Assembly: GCA_902616675.1 (NCBI GenBank)
Contig: CACMTV010000002.1
Span: 1 to 64,000, forward strand
DNA: 64,000 nucleotides
Source of the DNA: an uncultured Pelagibacteraceae bacterium
GTDB lineage: Bacteria > Pseudomonadota > Alphaproteobacteria > Pelagibacterales > Pelagibacteraceae
Direction of reading: 5' to 3'
Numbering within the stretch: position 1 is the stretch's first letter; each line of letters opens with the position of its first letter. Shown one piece after another: positions 26,098 through 34,820 of the stretch. A program made the position numbers and the translations under genes. Under the pieces are notes generated by a model that did no database searches, was not told the origin of the DNA, and saw only the letters and a list, made by a program, of their open reading frames with translations.

Positions 26098-26712
26098 ATG
26101 AATGATAAGCCAACAAAATTAGATATCTCAGATGAAATGATTGCCGAAAGGCGAGGTGTTTCGGGCAAAATGCCAGCTGATATGCCTATGTGGATGGCAA
26201 AAACAATTACATCAATAGATAAGTTTAGTAAGTGGGTTGGGAATATAGTTTGTTGGATATTAATGCCTTTAATTTTAGCAATGACTTATGAGGTCATAAT
26301 GAGAAAATTATTTTTAGCGCCCACAATTTGGGCTTACGATATTAGTAGATTTTTATATGGAGCTCTATTTATGCTTGGAGCAGCTTATGCTCTCTCAAGA
26401 GGAGTTCACATTCGAGCAGACTTTTTATACAGAAATTTTAAAGTCAAAAATCAAGGTCTAATTGATTTTTGGTTATACATTTTATTTTACTTTCCAGGAT
26501 TATTTGTATTTTTCTACATGACCGTTGGCTATGTGGGCGAGTCAATTAGAAGAGGAGAGCGAGGTATGGATACGACTTGGATGCCTTATATGTGGCCAAT
26601 AAAAACTTGTTTATTAATTGGTATACTTTTTCTTCTTATCCAAGGAGTTTCAGAATTATTGAAAAGTTATTGGGCTGCAAAAAAAGGTGAGTGGCCAGGA
26701 GAAAGTAAATGA
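26098..26712 (+). CDS. dctQ: TRAP transporter small permease DctQ-type
   Basis: A 204-residue membrane protein with a 50-residue cytoplasmic N-terminus and four helices. The first-second helix region MTYEVIMRKLFLAPTIWAYD and the conserved SRGVHIRADFLY are DctQ hallmarks. It forms the integral complex with DctM and couples sodium-driven uptake to the binding protein. It overlaps dctM by four bases. The substrate follows that of the binding protein. Confidence 0.92.
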   Translation: MNDKPTKLDISDEMIAERRGVSGKMPADMPMWMAKTITSIDKFSKWVGNIVCWILMPLILAMTYEVIMRKLFLAPTIWAYDISRFLYGALFMLGAAYALSRGVHIRADFLYRNFKVKNQGLIDFWLYILFYFPGLFVFFYMTVGYVGESIRRGERGMDTTWMPYMWPIKTCLLIGILFLLIQGVSELLKSYWAAKKGEWPGESK

Positions 26713-28043
26713 TTGCAGAATTAATTGATCCAGCAGTATTAGGATTTATTTTAGTTGGCGTAATGCTTTTTGCAATATTTGTTGGCTTTCCAATTTCATT
26801 CACTTTAATTTTTTTGGGCTTTGTATTTGGCTATTTAGGATTTGGAAAACTTGTGTTTTATTTAATGACACTTCAGTTTTCGATGGTCATGACCGAACAA
26901 ACCTTGGCCGCCGTCCCGCTCTTTGTCTTCATGGGAATTATGATGGAGCAAGCAGGATTAATGGAAAGACTATTTTCAGCATTTCAATTAATGTTAGCAA
27001 GAGTAAGAGGATCACTTTATTACGCAGTTTTATTCGTTTCAGTTATATTTGCAGCAGCGACTGGAATAGTAGGAGCTTCAGTTACAATTTTAGGAATTAT
27101 GGCTGCTAAATCAATGAATAGATCAGGTTACAATGTAAGACTTGCTGCAGGAACTATTACTGCTGGAGGAACATTAGGTATATTAATTCCACCAAGTATT
27201 ATGTTAGTTGTTATGGGACCAATTATGGAAATTCCTGTGATAGATTTATTTGCAGCAGCAATTTTTCCAGGAATTCTTCTTGCAACACTATACGCAGCTT
27301 ACACTACAGTAAGATGTATGATGGATCCAAAATTAGGTCCACCTTTACCAGAAGATATGCAAGCTACAAGCATGACTAAAGTCTGGATAGAATTTTTATT
27401 AGGATTAGTACCACCTGCTGCTTTAGTTTTCGCAGCACTTGGAAGTATTTTATTTGGTTTTGCAACTCCAACAGAAGCAGCTGGTTGTGGTGCAATGGGT
27501 GCTTTATTACTTTCTCTTGCTTATAAGAAACTTACTTTACCAAAATTACAAGAAGCTCTAGTTAAAACTTTAGAAATTACAGCTTTAATAATGGTATTAG
27601 TTGCAGCTTCAAATTTCTTTGGTGCAGTGTTTGCTAGATTAGGAACTCCAACATTATTAACTGAATTCCTATTAGGTTTAGAAATGAATAAATATCTAAT
27701 TTTAGCCATGATAATGGTAATGATATTTTTATTAGGTTGGCCTTTAGAGTGGGTTCCTATCGTGATGATCATAATACCAATAATCTTACCTTTAGTTGAG
27801 GCACTTGGCTTTAACTTAACTTGGTTTGCAATATTAGTTGCCGTCAACCTTCAAACCGCCTGGCTCTCACCACCAGTAGCGCTTTCTGCTTATTTTTTAA
27901 AAGGCGTTGTGCCTGAATGGGATTTAAAGGACATTTATTACGGAATGATGCAATTTATGGTCTTGCAAATTTTTGGATTAGTATTAATAGTACTGTTTCC
28001 ACAAATTGCTTTGTGGTTACCAACTTTACTTTATGGCAACTAA
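26709..28043 (+). CDS. dctM: TRAP transporter large permease DctM-type
   Basis: The 444-residue sodium-coupled transport subunit with about twelve helices. GATVTILG-like and ASVTILGIMAAKSMNRSGYN segments, GTLGILIPPSIMLVVMG and FATPTEAAGCGAMGALLL are DctM signatures. Its end overlaps the hpsN start by 11 bases, which couples transporter and dehydrogenase and is the best argument that the imported solute is the dehydrogenase substrate. Confidence 0.94.
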   Translation: MIAELIDPAVLGFILVGVMLFAIFVGFPISFTLIFLGFVFGYLGFGKLVFYLMTLQFSMVMTEQTLAAVPLFVFMGIMMEQAGLMERLFSAFQLMLARVRGSLYYAVLFVSVIFAAATGIVGASVTILGIMAAKSMNRSGYNVRLAAGTITAGGTLGILIPPSIMLVVMGPIMEIPVIDLFAAAIFPGILLATLYAAYTTVRCMMDPKLGPPLPEDMQATSMTKVWIEFLLGLVPPAALVFAALGSILFGFATPTEAAGCGAMGALLLSLAYKKLTLPKLQEALVKTLEITALIMVLVAASNFFGAVFARLGTPTLLTEFLLGLEMNKYLILAMIMVMIFLLGWPLEWVPIVMIIIPIILPLVEALGFNLTWFAILVAVNLQTAWLSPPVALSAYFLKGVVPEWDLKDIYYGMMQFMVLQIFGLVLIVLFPQIALWLPTLLYGN

Positions 28044-29319
28044 ATATATTAAAAAAGCTTCTAAAACTCCGGAAACGGACGATCACAAAACACAGGCAGC
28101 TGTGCAAGATATTCTAAATGATATTACAAAACGTAAAGAAGTGGCAATTAAAGAGCTTAATAAAAAATTCGATAAATACGAGGGAGAAGTAATTGTCTCT
28201 AAAGAAAAAATTGAAGAAGCAATCAAAAAAGTTGATCAAAAGACAAAAGATGATGTTAAATTTGCTCACGAACGAATTAGAAAATTCGCGGAGCATCAAT
28301 TGAAAAGCATGAATAACGATTTTGAAGTTGAGCTGTCCAAAGGATTATTCGCTGGACAAAGATTAATTCCAGTTGATACGGCGGGTTGTTATATTCCAGG
28401 CGGAAGATACGCGCATATTTCATCGGCTGTGATGGCTATTACTCCTGCTAAAGTAGCTGGTGTTAAAACTATAATTTGTGCAAGTCCACCAAAAGATAAA
28501 GATGGAGCTAATCCAGGAATTATTTTTGCTGCTAATCATTGTGGTGCAGATGTAATTATGAATTTGGGGGGAGTTGCAGCAATAGGTTCAATGACACATG
28601 GTTGTTTCAAAAACCCTCCAGTTGATTTTCTTGTTGGAGCTGGAAATCAGTATGTAGCTGAAGCTAAAAGGATTGTTTATGGAAAAGTAGGAATTGATCA
28701 ATTTGCTGGACCCACTGAAATTGCAATAATTGCAGATAAAACAGCTGATAAAGAAATCGTAGCCGTTGATTTAGTTGGTCAGATGGAACATGGATATAAT
28801 TCTCCAGCATGGTTATTCACTACGGATAAAGAATTAGCAGACTTTACAATGAAAAGAGTACCAGAGTTAATAAATGAATTACCTGAACTTGCCAAAGTAA
28901 ATGCTACTGCTGCTTGGAAAGATTATGGTGAAGTAATTCTTTGCGATACTAATGAGGAAATGGCAGAAGTGAGTGATAAATATGCTTCTGAACACTTAGA
29001 AGTTCACGCAGAAAAATTAGACTGGTGGTTAAAGAGATTAAGAAATTATGGTTCGTTATTTTTAGGCGAAGAGACTACAGTAGCTTACGGAGACAAATGT
29101 TCAGGAACAAACCATATATTACCAACAAAAGGTGGCGGAAGGTATACTGGCGGACTATTCGTTGGAAAATTTATTAAAACATTAACTTTCCAAAGAATGA
29201 CAAAAGAGGCAACAAAAGTTGTTGGAGCAACAGCAGCAAGACTAGGTAGAGCTGAAGGAATGGAAGCTCACGCGCGAACAGCTGACATAAGATTAAGGAA
29301 ATACGGTTTCTCAAATTAA
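28033..29319 (+). CDS. hpsN: HpsN-type sulfopropanediol 3-dehydrogenase (HisD homologue)
   Basis: A 428-residue histidinol-dehydrogenase-fold enzyme. I start at ATG 28033, inside dctM. HisD active-site residues are conserved: Gln250 and His253 in GQMEHGYNSPAW, Glu320-His321 in SEHLEVHAE, Asp354 in AYGDKCSGTNH and His413 near AHARTADIR. No histidine-biosynthesis genes are near; instead it is coupled to a TRAP transporter. HpsN oxidises 2,3-dihydroxypropane-1-sulfonate to 3-sulfolactate with 2 NAD+, and SuyAB at 16.8-18.2 kb would use the product. HisD itself or a related alcohol dehydrogenase is the alternative. Confidence 0.85.
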   Translation: MATKYIKKASKTPETDDHKTQAAVQDILNDITKRKEVAIKELNKKFDKYEGEVIVSKEKIEEAIKKVDQKTKDDVKFAHERIRKFAEHQLKSMNNDFEVELSKGLFAGQRLIPVDTAGCYIPGGRYAHISSAVMAITPAKVAGVKTIICASPPKDKDGANPGIIFAANHCGADVIMNLGGVAAIGSMTHGCFKNPPVDFLVGAGNQYVAEAKRIVYGKVGIDQFAGPTEIAIIADKTADKEIVAVDLVGQMEHGYNSPAWLFTTDKELADFTMKRVPELINELPELAKVNATAAWKDYGEVILCDTNEEMAEVSDKYASEHLEVHAEKLDWWLKRLRNYGSLFLGEETTVAYGDKCSGTNHILPTKGGGRYTGGLFVGKFIKTLTFQRMTKEATKVVGATAARLGRAEGMEAHARTADIRLRKYGFSN

Positions 29320-30323
29320 TGCATGCATTAGTTTACACTGGAACACAAAAAATAGATTACAGAAAAGAAAAAGACCCAACACCAAAATCTGGTGAAAGTA
29401 TTATAAAAGTTCAGGCTTCAGGTATTTGTGGATCTGATATGCATGCTTTCCATGGACAAGATGAAAGAAGAGTTCCACCATTAATTCTTGGACACGAGAT
29501 AAGTGGCAAAGCTTTAGATGGCAAATTAAAAGATAAAAATGTTGTCGTTAATCCTCTTATAAGTTGTGATAAATGTGAATATTGTAAAAATAATAGAGAA
29601 CATTTGTGCCCTGAAAGAACAATGATTGGTATGAGCACACCAATTAAAAGAGAAGGTGGATTAGCCGAATTAGTTTGTGTTCCAGAAAAGAATATTTTTC
29701 AGATTTCAGAAAAACTAAATATTAAAGAGGCGGCACTAGCCGAACCAACAGCAGTTGCTCTTCATGCTGTTCTATTAGCTGAACAAAATCTTAAAAAACC
29801 TTTATCGGAAAGTAAAATTTTAATTCAAGGAGCAGGGGCTATAGGTCTTCTTTGTGGTTTAATTCTTAACAAAGAAAAAAATTCCAAAAATATCATTATG
29901 TCTGATCCAAATAAAAAAAGACTTAATGAGTGCAAAAAATACCTTTCGGCTAGTTTTGTTTCTCCTGATGATAAATCCATAAAAGAAAATAACTTTGATT
30001 TAATATTAGAGTCTGTGGGTTTAGAAGTTACACGTCAGCAGGCAATAAAATCAATCGCTCCGGGGGGTACTATAATACATATTGGATTAACTCAACCGAC
30101 AGGAGATTTTAATTTTAAAAAATTAACTATTCAAGAGGTTACTCTTGTTGGAACTTACTGCTACACAAACAACGATTTTAAAAATACTTTAGATATTCTC
30201 TCTAATAAAAAACTAGGTGATCTAGGTTGGATAGAATATAGAGATCTTAAAAAAGGTTCTGAAGCATTTAACGAAATACATAACGGGACCTGCGTAGCAC
30301 CAAAAATCATTCTTATTCCATAG
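29319..30323 (+). CDS. Zinc-dependent alcohol dehydrogenase (MDR family)
   Basis: A 334-residue medium-chain dehydrogenase. Catalytic zinc ligands are Cys37 in GICGSDMHAFHG and His59-Glu60 in ILGHEISG. The structural zinc site is Cys83, 86, 89 and 97 in CDKCEYCKNNREHLC. NAD binding is at ILIQGAGAIGLLCG (about 167-180). Its ATG overlaps the hpsN stop by one base, so both act together. By analogy with HpsO/HpsP of dihydroxypropanesulfonate degraders it could oxidise C2 of the substrate to allow stereo-inversion, but it is only placed by context. Confidence 0.9.
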   Translation: MHALVYTGTQKIDYRKEKDPTPKSGESIIKVQASGICGSDMHAFHGQDERRVPPLILGHEISGKALDGKLKDKNVVVNPLISCDKCEYCKNNREHLCPERTMIGMSTPIKREGGLAELVCVPEKNIFQISEKLNIKEAALAEPTAVALHAVLLAEQNLKKPLSESKILIQGAGAIGLLCGLILNKEKNSKNIIMSDPNKKRLNECKKYLSASFVSPDDKSIKENNFDLILESVGLEVTRQQAIKSIAPGGTIIHIGLTQPTGDFNFKKLTIQEVTLVGTYCYTNNDFKNTLDILSNKKLGDLGWIEYRDLKKGSEAFNEIHNGTCVAPKIILIP

Positions 30324-30408
30324 TTCATCTTATAGTTGTAGACAAATTGCATACCTGAAATCACATTTAAACATAGTTAATTTATCGTTAAATTTATTAA
30401 AATTAGTT

Positions 30409-30780
30409 ATGAAAAAAATTATTTTACTACTAACTTTTTTAATCTTCACCTCTGCTAATGCAGGAATGAGTGATAAAGATAAATCAAAAGCATTGGATTG
30501 TGTTGGGATTTACATGGCTAATTACTTTCTACCTTCAGGAGAAAAATTTGAATACGGCATGAAAGAAAAATCCATCTCAACTGTAAAGGTCTTAAAAGCA
30601 TATGCTTTAGAAATAGGAATACCAGAAAAACAATGGGATGACGAAGTAAACAAAGCAGTTGATAAACATTACGGTTCAAAATACGATAAAACTAAAACCG
30701 AAAAATGCCATTCTTTTGTCGAAGCTTTAATTCCTAATGGAGCTGAAAGAATTAAAAAAGTAATTCAAACATTATACTAG
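30409..30780 (+). CDS. Secreted protein of unknown function
   Basis: A 123-residue protein with a signal peptide ending SANA (about residue 18). The mature part is helical, carries two cysteines (LDCVGIYMANYF and TEKCHSFVEAL) that could form a disulfide, and has a Lys-rich core. I recognise no domain. Seven bases separate it from the ABM-like gene. A small unrelated-looking periplasmic protein with a CysxxxxTyr pattern also accompanies the tau genes (35811-36248). Its role is unknown. Confidence 0.75.
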   Translation: MKKIILLLTFLIFTSANAGMSDKDKSKALDCVGIYMANYFLPSGEKFEYGMKEKSISTVKVLKAYALEIGIPEKQWDDEVNKAVDKHYGSKYDKTKTEKCHSFVEALIPNGAERIKKVIQTLY

Positions 30781-30787
30781 AGGAAAA

Positions 30788-31081
30788 ATGGCAAAATTTA
30801 TGAACATCGTCAGATGTAAAGTAAAATCATCTAGCAGAGATGAATATTTAAAAAAAATAAATGAAATGCCAAAATTTGATGGACAAATTTCTGCAAAGTA
30901 CGTTGAGACTAAACCCAATGAATTTTTTATGATTGGTGAATGGAATTCTGAAGATGATATAGCTAAGGCAAGACCAAAGATGATTGGTTTCTTGGATACG
31001 CTAAGACACACTTTAGATGAACTGTCTCCCGAATTAGGTGTTACAGATCCTCATTCTGGAACAGTTGTGGTGGAAAAATAA
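30788..31081 (+). CDS. ABM-like dimeric alpha-beta barrel protein
   Basis: A 97-residue small protein with the dimeric ferredoxin-like (antibiotic biosynthesis monooxygenase) layout: strand MAKFMNIVRCKVKSSS, helix RDEYLKKINEM, strand and helix KYVETKPNEFFMIGEWNSEDDIAKARP and a C-terminal TLRHTLDEL stretch. No catalytic role can be assigned from sequence. It precedes the GYD-domain gene by 13 bases. Confidence 0.6.
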   Translation: MAKFMNIVRCKVKSSSRDEYLKKINEMPKFDGQISAKYVETKPNEFFMIGEWNSEDDIAKARPKMIGFLDTLRHTLDELSPELGVTDPHSGTVVVEK

Positions 31082-31094
31082 GAAAGGAGAAACA

Positions 31095-31418
31095 ATGGCT
31101 AAATTTTATACATTAGGATGCTACACAGCAAAAGGTCTTGGTGGGTTTGTAAGTAACCCGTCAACAGATAGAAAAGCTGCTACATCTGCACTTGCTGCCT
31201 CAGTAGGAGCAAAAGTTACTCGATATGCCGGTCTAAGAGGAAAATATGATTTCATGGCAGAGATCGAAGGAACTTTTGAACAAGCTGCTGCTGCTGCAAT
31301 GGTTGCTGTATCAAGTGGTGCAGTATCAGATTTTACTATTTTAGAAGATGTCGATCTAAACGGAATAGCTAAAACAGCACAAAAGATGGCAACAAGTTAT
31401 AAGGAACCAGGCAAGTAA
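31095..31418 (+). CDS. GYD-domain protein
   Basis: A 107-residue GYD-family protein. I start at ATG 31095 because an AAGGAG site lies 6 bases before it and the frame upstream only shadows the previous gene. The ferredoxin-like fold is seen in MAKFYTLGCYTAKGLGGF, the YAGLRGKYDFMAEIEGTFEQAAAAAMVAV middle (with the G-x-Y-D core) and the ending VSDFTILED. GYD proteins are abundant in marine bacteria but without assigned function. Pairing with the ABM-like gene suggests related small proteins acting together. Confidence 0.78.
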   Translation: MAKFYTLGCYTAKGLGGFVSNPSTDRKAATSALAASVGAKVTRYAGLRGKYDFMAEIEGTFEQAAAAAMVAVSSGAVSDFTILEDVDLNGIAKTAQKMATSYKEPGK

Positions 31419-31429
31419 AATTAAATTAT

Positions 31430-32416
31430 TTAATCTTGAAAAAGGGAACTATCGATATCACTGTCGCAACCTTGTGAGTTTGATAGCCCTTTTTTGAGAT
31501 TTGAGAGTACATTTTTATCATCAGACCAACATGCAAAATTAATTTTTTTTCTAAAAAACTTATTAAAAAACCCTACTTCCTTAAAAAAAACATTTTCTTG
31601 ATTATTAATATACCAAATATAGTCAACTTCATTTTTAAAACTCCAATCAATTACTAAATCATATATTCCTCTATCAACTGGATTATCTATATAACTATAA
31701 ATAATATTAAATCTTTTTTGTTTATTATAATTAAAAATATTTCCAATAATCACGTCTGCATTATTTTCAAATAAATAAATATTTGATTTATATGGACAAT
31801 CAATTAGTCTCCATTTAAACCACTCTTCATCGTGAATAATTGAAAATGATTCAGTATTAAATTTTTTTTTATTTTCTAAATTACAAAGTTTTGAAATGTC
31901 ACTATTTTCAATACGTCTTGGATTAATAGATACAAAAGATTTATTTCTCTTTGATTGAAAATTAAATTTATTTATTAATGGTATAATATTCAAAATGTTG
32001 ATTGGTTTGACATTTCTGTAAGTGTGGTTGTTACTTTCCCAAGAAAATTTTTTAAATATTTTAAGAGACTCGTTATTACAGAAAGTAATTTGAGTAGGAC
32101 ATATCTTCATCCATTCTTTAGTTAAAATTGAACCGTAACCCTTGTTTCTAAATTCTTTAAGAATAATAAAATCAGTAAACCATATAGACTCTAAGATTTT
32201 TTCATTACATCTAAGTTTAGATGGAATAAGTCCAGCCATACCAATTATTCTAGAGTCAACTTCGATTACAATAGGCTCATAATCGTTATAACCTAATCTA
32301 TAAAACCATTTCCAATGTTCAATTAAATTTGTATATCTGTGGGGATATGCCGATTTAAAAAAATTATTAAGAAGAGCTTTACTTATGCTAGATATTTTTC
32401 TTATTTTATAATTCAT
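31430..32416 (-). CDS. GNAT-family N-acetyltransferase-like protein
   Basis: A 328-residue protein with a GNAT fold in its first half: IVIEVDSRIIGMAGLIPSK then SIWFTDFIILKEFRNKGYGSILTKEW (about 78-102), the acetyl-CoA loop R-x-K-G-Y-G. A second half (about 160-320) looks like a divergent second GNAT domain, with SIIHDEEWFKWRLIDCPYK typical of FemAB-like or two-domain GNATs of sugar loci. The substrate is unknown; amide-linked decoration of surface sugars is possible. It is divergent from the deacetylase-like gene. Confidence 0.7.
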   Translation of the reverse strand: MNYKIRKISSISKALLNNFFKSAYPHRYTNLIEHWKWFYRLGYNDYEPIVIEVDSRIIGMAGLIPSKLRCNEKILESIWFTDFIILKEFRNKGYGSILTKEWMKICPTQITFCNNESLKIFKKFSWESNNHTYRNVKPINILNIIPLINKFNFQSKRNKSFVSINPRRIENSDISKLCNLENKKKFNTESFSIIHDEEWFKWRLIDCPYKSNIYLFENNADVIIGNIFNYNKQKRFNIIYSYIDNPVDRGIYDLVIDWSFKNEVDYIWYINNQENVFFKEVGFFNKFFRKKINFACWSDDKNVLSNLKKGLSNSQGCDSDIDSSLFQD

Positions 32417-32440
32417 AATAATATAATATGTATCCGAAAG

Positions 32441-33202
32441 ATGATTAATTTTGTAAAAAAATATTTATCAGAAAATACAGGAATTCTCATCCGTTTAGAT
32501 GATATTGCAGAAAATATGAACTGGCCTTTGATGAAAAAATGCGAGTTATTATTTGATAAGTACAATGTGAAACCTTTATTAGGTGTTATCAGCAATAATC
32601 AAGATCCTGAACTCTTATCAAATCAGAAAAATGATATGTTTTGGGATCAAATAAGAAAATGGAAGGAAAAGAAGTGGGAAATTTCTATGCACGGTTATAC
32701 GCATGTCTACGACAAAGAAACAAAAAAAAAAGATTTCTTTAATTATGGAGGTAGATCAGAATTTTTTGGACACTCATATGATGAACAGTTTTTAAGAATT
32801 AGTAAAAGTTTAGAAATATTTAAAAAAGAAAATATTGAAATAAGATCTTTTTTTGCACCAAATCATACGTACGACTTAAATACTTTTTTAGCATTAAAAA
32901 ACAATAATATTAAAAACATTATTGATGGTTATGGTTTAATGCCATTTAATATTCACAACTTGAATTTTATTCCTCAATTATTTTATAAAGAAATATTTTT
33001 ACCTTTCGGCATTCAATCAACCCAAGTACACTTAAATTATTGGAATGAAAACGATTTTCTTAAATTTGAAAAATTTATTATTAAAAATAATTCACAAATA
33101 ATTTCTTTTGATGAAGCAATAAAAAAAGTTAATAATAATTTTTTCTATTCATCAGTAAATTGGCTTGTTGAAAAAACATTGAAATTAGTGAGAAAATTTT
33201 AA
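32441..33202 (+). CDS. Polysaccharide deacetylase-like protein (DUF2334-type)
   Basis: A 253-residue protein starting at ATG 32441; an in-frame extension from 32339 runs back over the divergent gene and is not convincing. GILIRLDDIAENMNW holds the first metal-binding Asp pair, EISMHGYTHVYD the His-x3-His block, and RSFFAPNHTYDLNTFLAL the substrate groove of NodB-like carbohydrate esterases. DUF2334 proteins are likely de-N-acetylases of sugars. Paired with the GNAT-like gene opposite, this could form an amide-modification pair for a surface glycan. Its end overlaps the methyltransferase stop by four bases. Confidence 0.7.
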   Translation: MINFVKKYLSENTGILIRLDDIAENMNWPLMKKCELLFDKYNVKPLLGVISNNQDPELLSNQKNDMFWDQIRKWKEKKWEISMHGYTHVYDKETKKKDFFNYGGRSEFFGHSYDEQFLRISKSLEIFKKENIEIRSFFAPNHTYDLNTFLALKNNNIKNIIDGYGLMPFNIHNLNFIPQLFYKEIFLPFGIQSTQVHLNYWNENDFLKFEKFIIKNNSQIISFDEAIKKVNNNFFYSSVNWLVEKTLKLVRKF

Positions 33203-33909
33203 TTTTTATAAATCAAACAATCTAAAACATCATTGAACTTGATTTTTTTTTTAAATTTAAGATTAATTTCATATATTCCTTTTTCAATTTGTTTTTTCGA
33301 TAGATTCAAAAGGCAAGAGATATATCTTTTTTTTAACATATCTGTATATTCTTTTCTTGAAATAGTCACTTTAAATTTAAAACAACTCATTTTATATTTT
33401 ACAAATTTTTTTTTAATTATTTTGATTAAATATTTATCTCGTACTAGGCTCTTATCTAATTTTTTTTTCATTGCTCTGAAAACTGGTAACTCATTATGAT
33501 TAATTTTGAGAGAAAAAATTAAAATAACACCATTAGGAGCTAACCTTTTTTTAACTAAATCTATTAGTTCATTTAATTCTTTAAATTTAAAAAAATGTAT
33601 TGTTTGCTTAATTAAGATTATATCAAAAAGAATATTTGTTTTTCTTAAATATTGAATAGCATCAATTTTTTTGAAGATTATATTTTTTTTTATTTCTTTA
33701 TTTTTGACAATATCAACTCCTATTGCTTTTTTATCAAATCTATATTTTTTTTGTAAATAACTAATAATATTTGCTCTACCACATCCAATATCCAATATTT
33801 TTGAATTCTTATTCAAATTAATTTTCGTTTTGAGAAATTTACTAAATTGGGAGATATACGATTTAGATGATAGCCATGTTTTATTATCCCAGTTTTTAAG
33901 TTTTTTCAT
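33199..33909 (-). CDS. Class I SAM-dependent methyltransferase-like protein
   Basis: A 236-residue protein with the SAM motif SKILDIGCGRANIISYL (about 37-53), the acidic partner AIGVDIV (about 62-68), and a later APNGVILIFSLKI strand. It is the last gene of the tauABC-comC-pta unit: its start shares one base with the pta stop. The substrate is unknown; a ubiquinone- or small-molecule-type target is possible. Confidence 0.7.
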   Translation of the reverse strand: MKKLKNWDNKTWLSSKSYISQFSKFLKTKINLNKNSKILDIGCGRANIISYLQKKYRFDKKAIGVDIVKNKEIKKNIIFKKIDAIQYLRKTNILFDIILIKQTIHFFKFKELNELIDLVKKRLAPNGVILIFSLKINHNELPVFRAMKKKLDKSLVRDKYLIKIIKKKFVKYKMSCFKFKVTISRKEYTDMLKKRYISCLLNLSKKQIEKGIYEINLKFKKKIKFNDVLDCLIYKN

Positions 33910-34820
33910 CAGAGGGCAACAACAGCAGCAGCCATCGAGGCAAGCCTTGCTTGAGTATCATCTGCTCTACTTGTAATAACAACTGGCACTTTACCGCCCA
34001 CAACTACTCCAGCAGCACAAGCGCCCATAAAAAATATCATCATTTTAACTAATCCATTACCTGCTTCTACATTAGGCACCAATAGAATATCTGTTTTTCC
34101 TGCAACAGCATTTTTTATTCCTTTTATTTGAGCAGCTTTTTCGGAAACTGAATTATCGAATGCCATAGGACCAAAGACTTCAGCTTTAATACCTTCTTCT
34201 TTAGCTCTTTTTGTTAATTCTTTAGCCTCAACAGAACTTGGCACACTTTCTAAAACTTCTTCTGTAGCAGATAAAATTGAAACTTTCGGTTTTTCAATAC
34301 CTATCCTATTTGCAAAATCTACAGAGTTTTTTAAAATATGCATTTTAGTTTCTAATTTAGGTAGCACGTTTAACGCACCATCAGTAATGATGAACGGCTT
34401 GTCATTTTTTTCTAGTGTCATGTGCCATACATGACTCAATCTTTTTTTACCTATTAGATTTAAATCTCTTTTTAGTACAGCTTTCATTAAAACATCTGTG
34501 TGAATATGACCTTTGACTATTATTTTTACTTTACCTTCACTAGCTAATTTAGCAGCAATCGGAGCAGTACTATTTTCATCAGACTCATGAACAATTTCAT
34601 ATTTTGAAATATCCCAATTAATCTCCTTTGAAATTTTTTCGATTATCGACTTATCTCCAACGAACAATGGTGTTATTAAATTTGCCTCAACCGCTTGCTT
34701 TGCTGACTCTATTGCAACTTTTTTTACAGCATTTACTATTACAGCTTTTACAGGACCTTTACCTTTAGCAATTCTTAAAAGATTTTCAGGACAAATTATG
34801 TTTTTATTCGTTAGCATCAA
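33909..34820 (-). CDS. pta: Phosphate acetyltransferase (Pta/Ptb family)
   Basis: A 303-residue single-domain phosphotransacylase. PLFVGDKSIIEKIS, VKGHIHTDVLMKAVL, ITDGALNVLPK and the C-terminal VVGGKVPVVITSRADDTQARLAS-like segments are family signatures. It would convert acetyl phosphate and CoA into acetyl-CoA. Its place in the tauABC unit points to the acetyl phosphate made by Xsc as the substrate. It starts 17 bases inside the dehydrogenase gene. The short form lacking the DRTGG domain is common in sulfonate pathways. Phosphate butyryltransferase is the alternative. Confidence 0.83.
   Translation of the reverse strand: MMLTNKNIICPENLLRIAKGKGPVKAVIVNAVKKVAIESAKQAVEANLITPLFVGDKSIIEKISKEINWDISKYEIVHESDENSTAPIAAKLASEGKVKIIVKGHIHTDVLMKAVLKRDLNLIGKKRLSHVWHMTLEKNDKPFIITDGALNVLPKLETKMHILKNSVDFANRIGIEKPKVSILSATEEVLESVPSSVEAKELTKRAKEEGIKAEVFGPMAFDNSVSEKAAQIKGIKNAVAGKTDILLVPNVEAGNGLVKMMIFFMGACAAGVVVGGKVPVVITSRADDTQARLASMAAAVVAL

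Noticed and set aside
28033-29319. Histidinol dehydrogenase HisD of histidine biosynthesis
   Set aside because: The fold matches, but it is translationally coupled to a TRAP transporter and no his genes are near, so HpsN is the better call.
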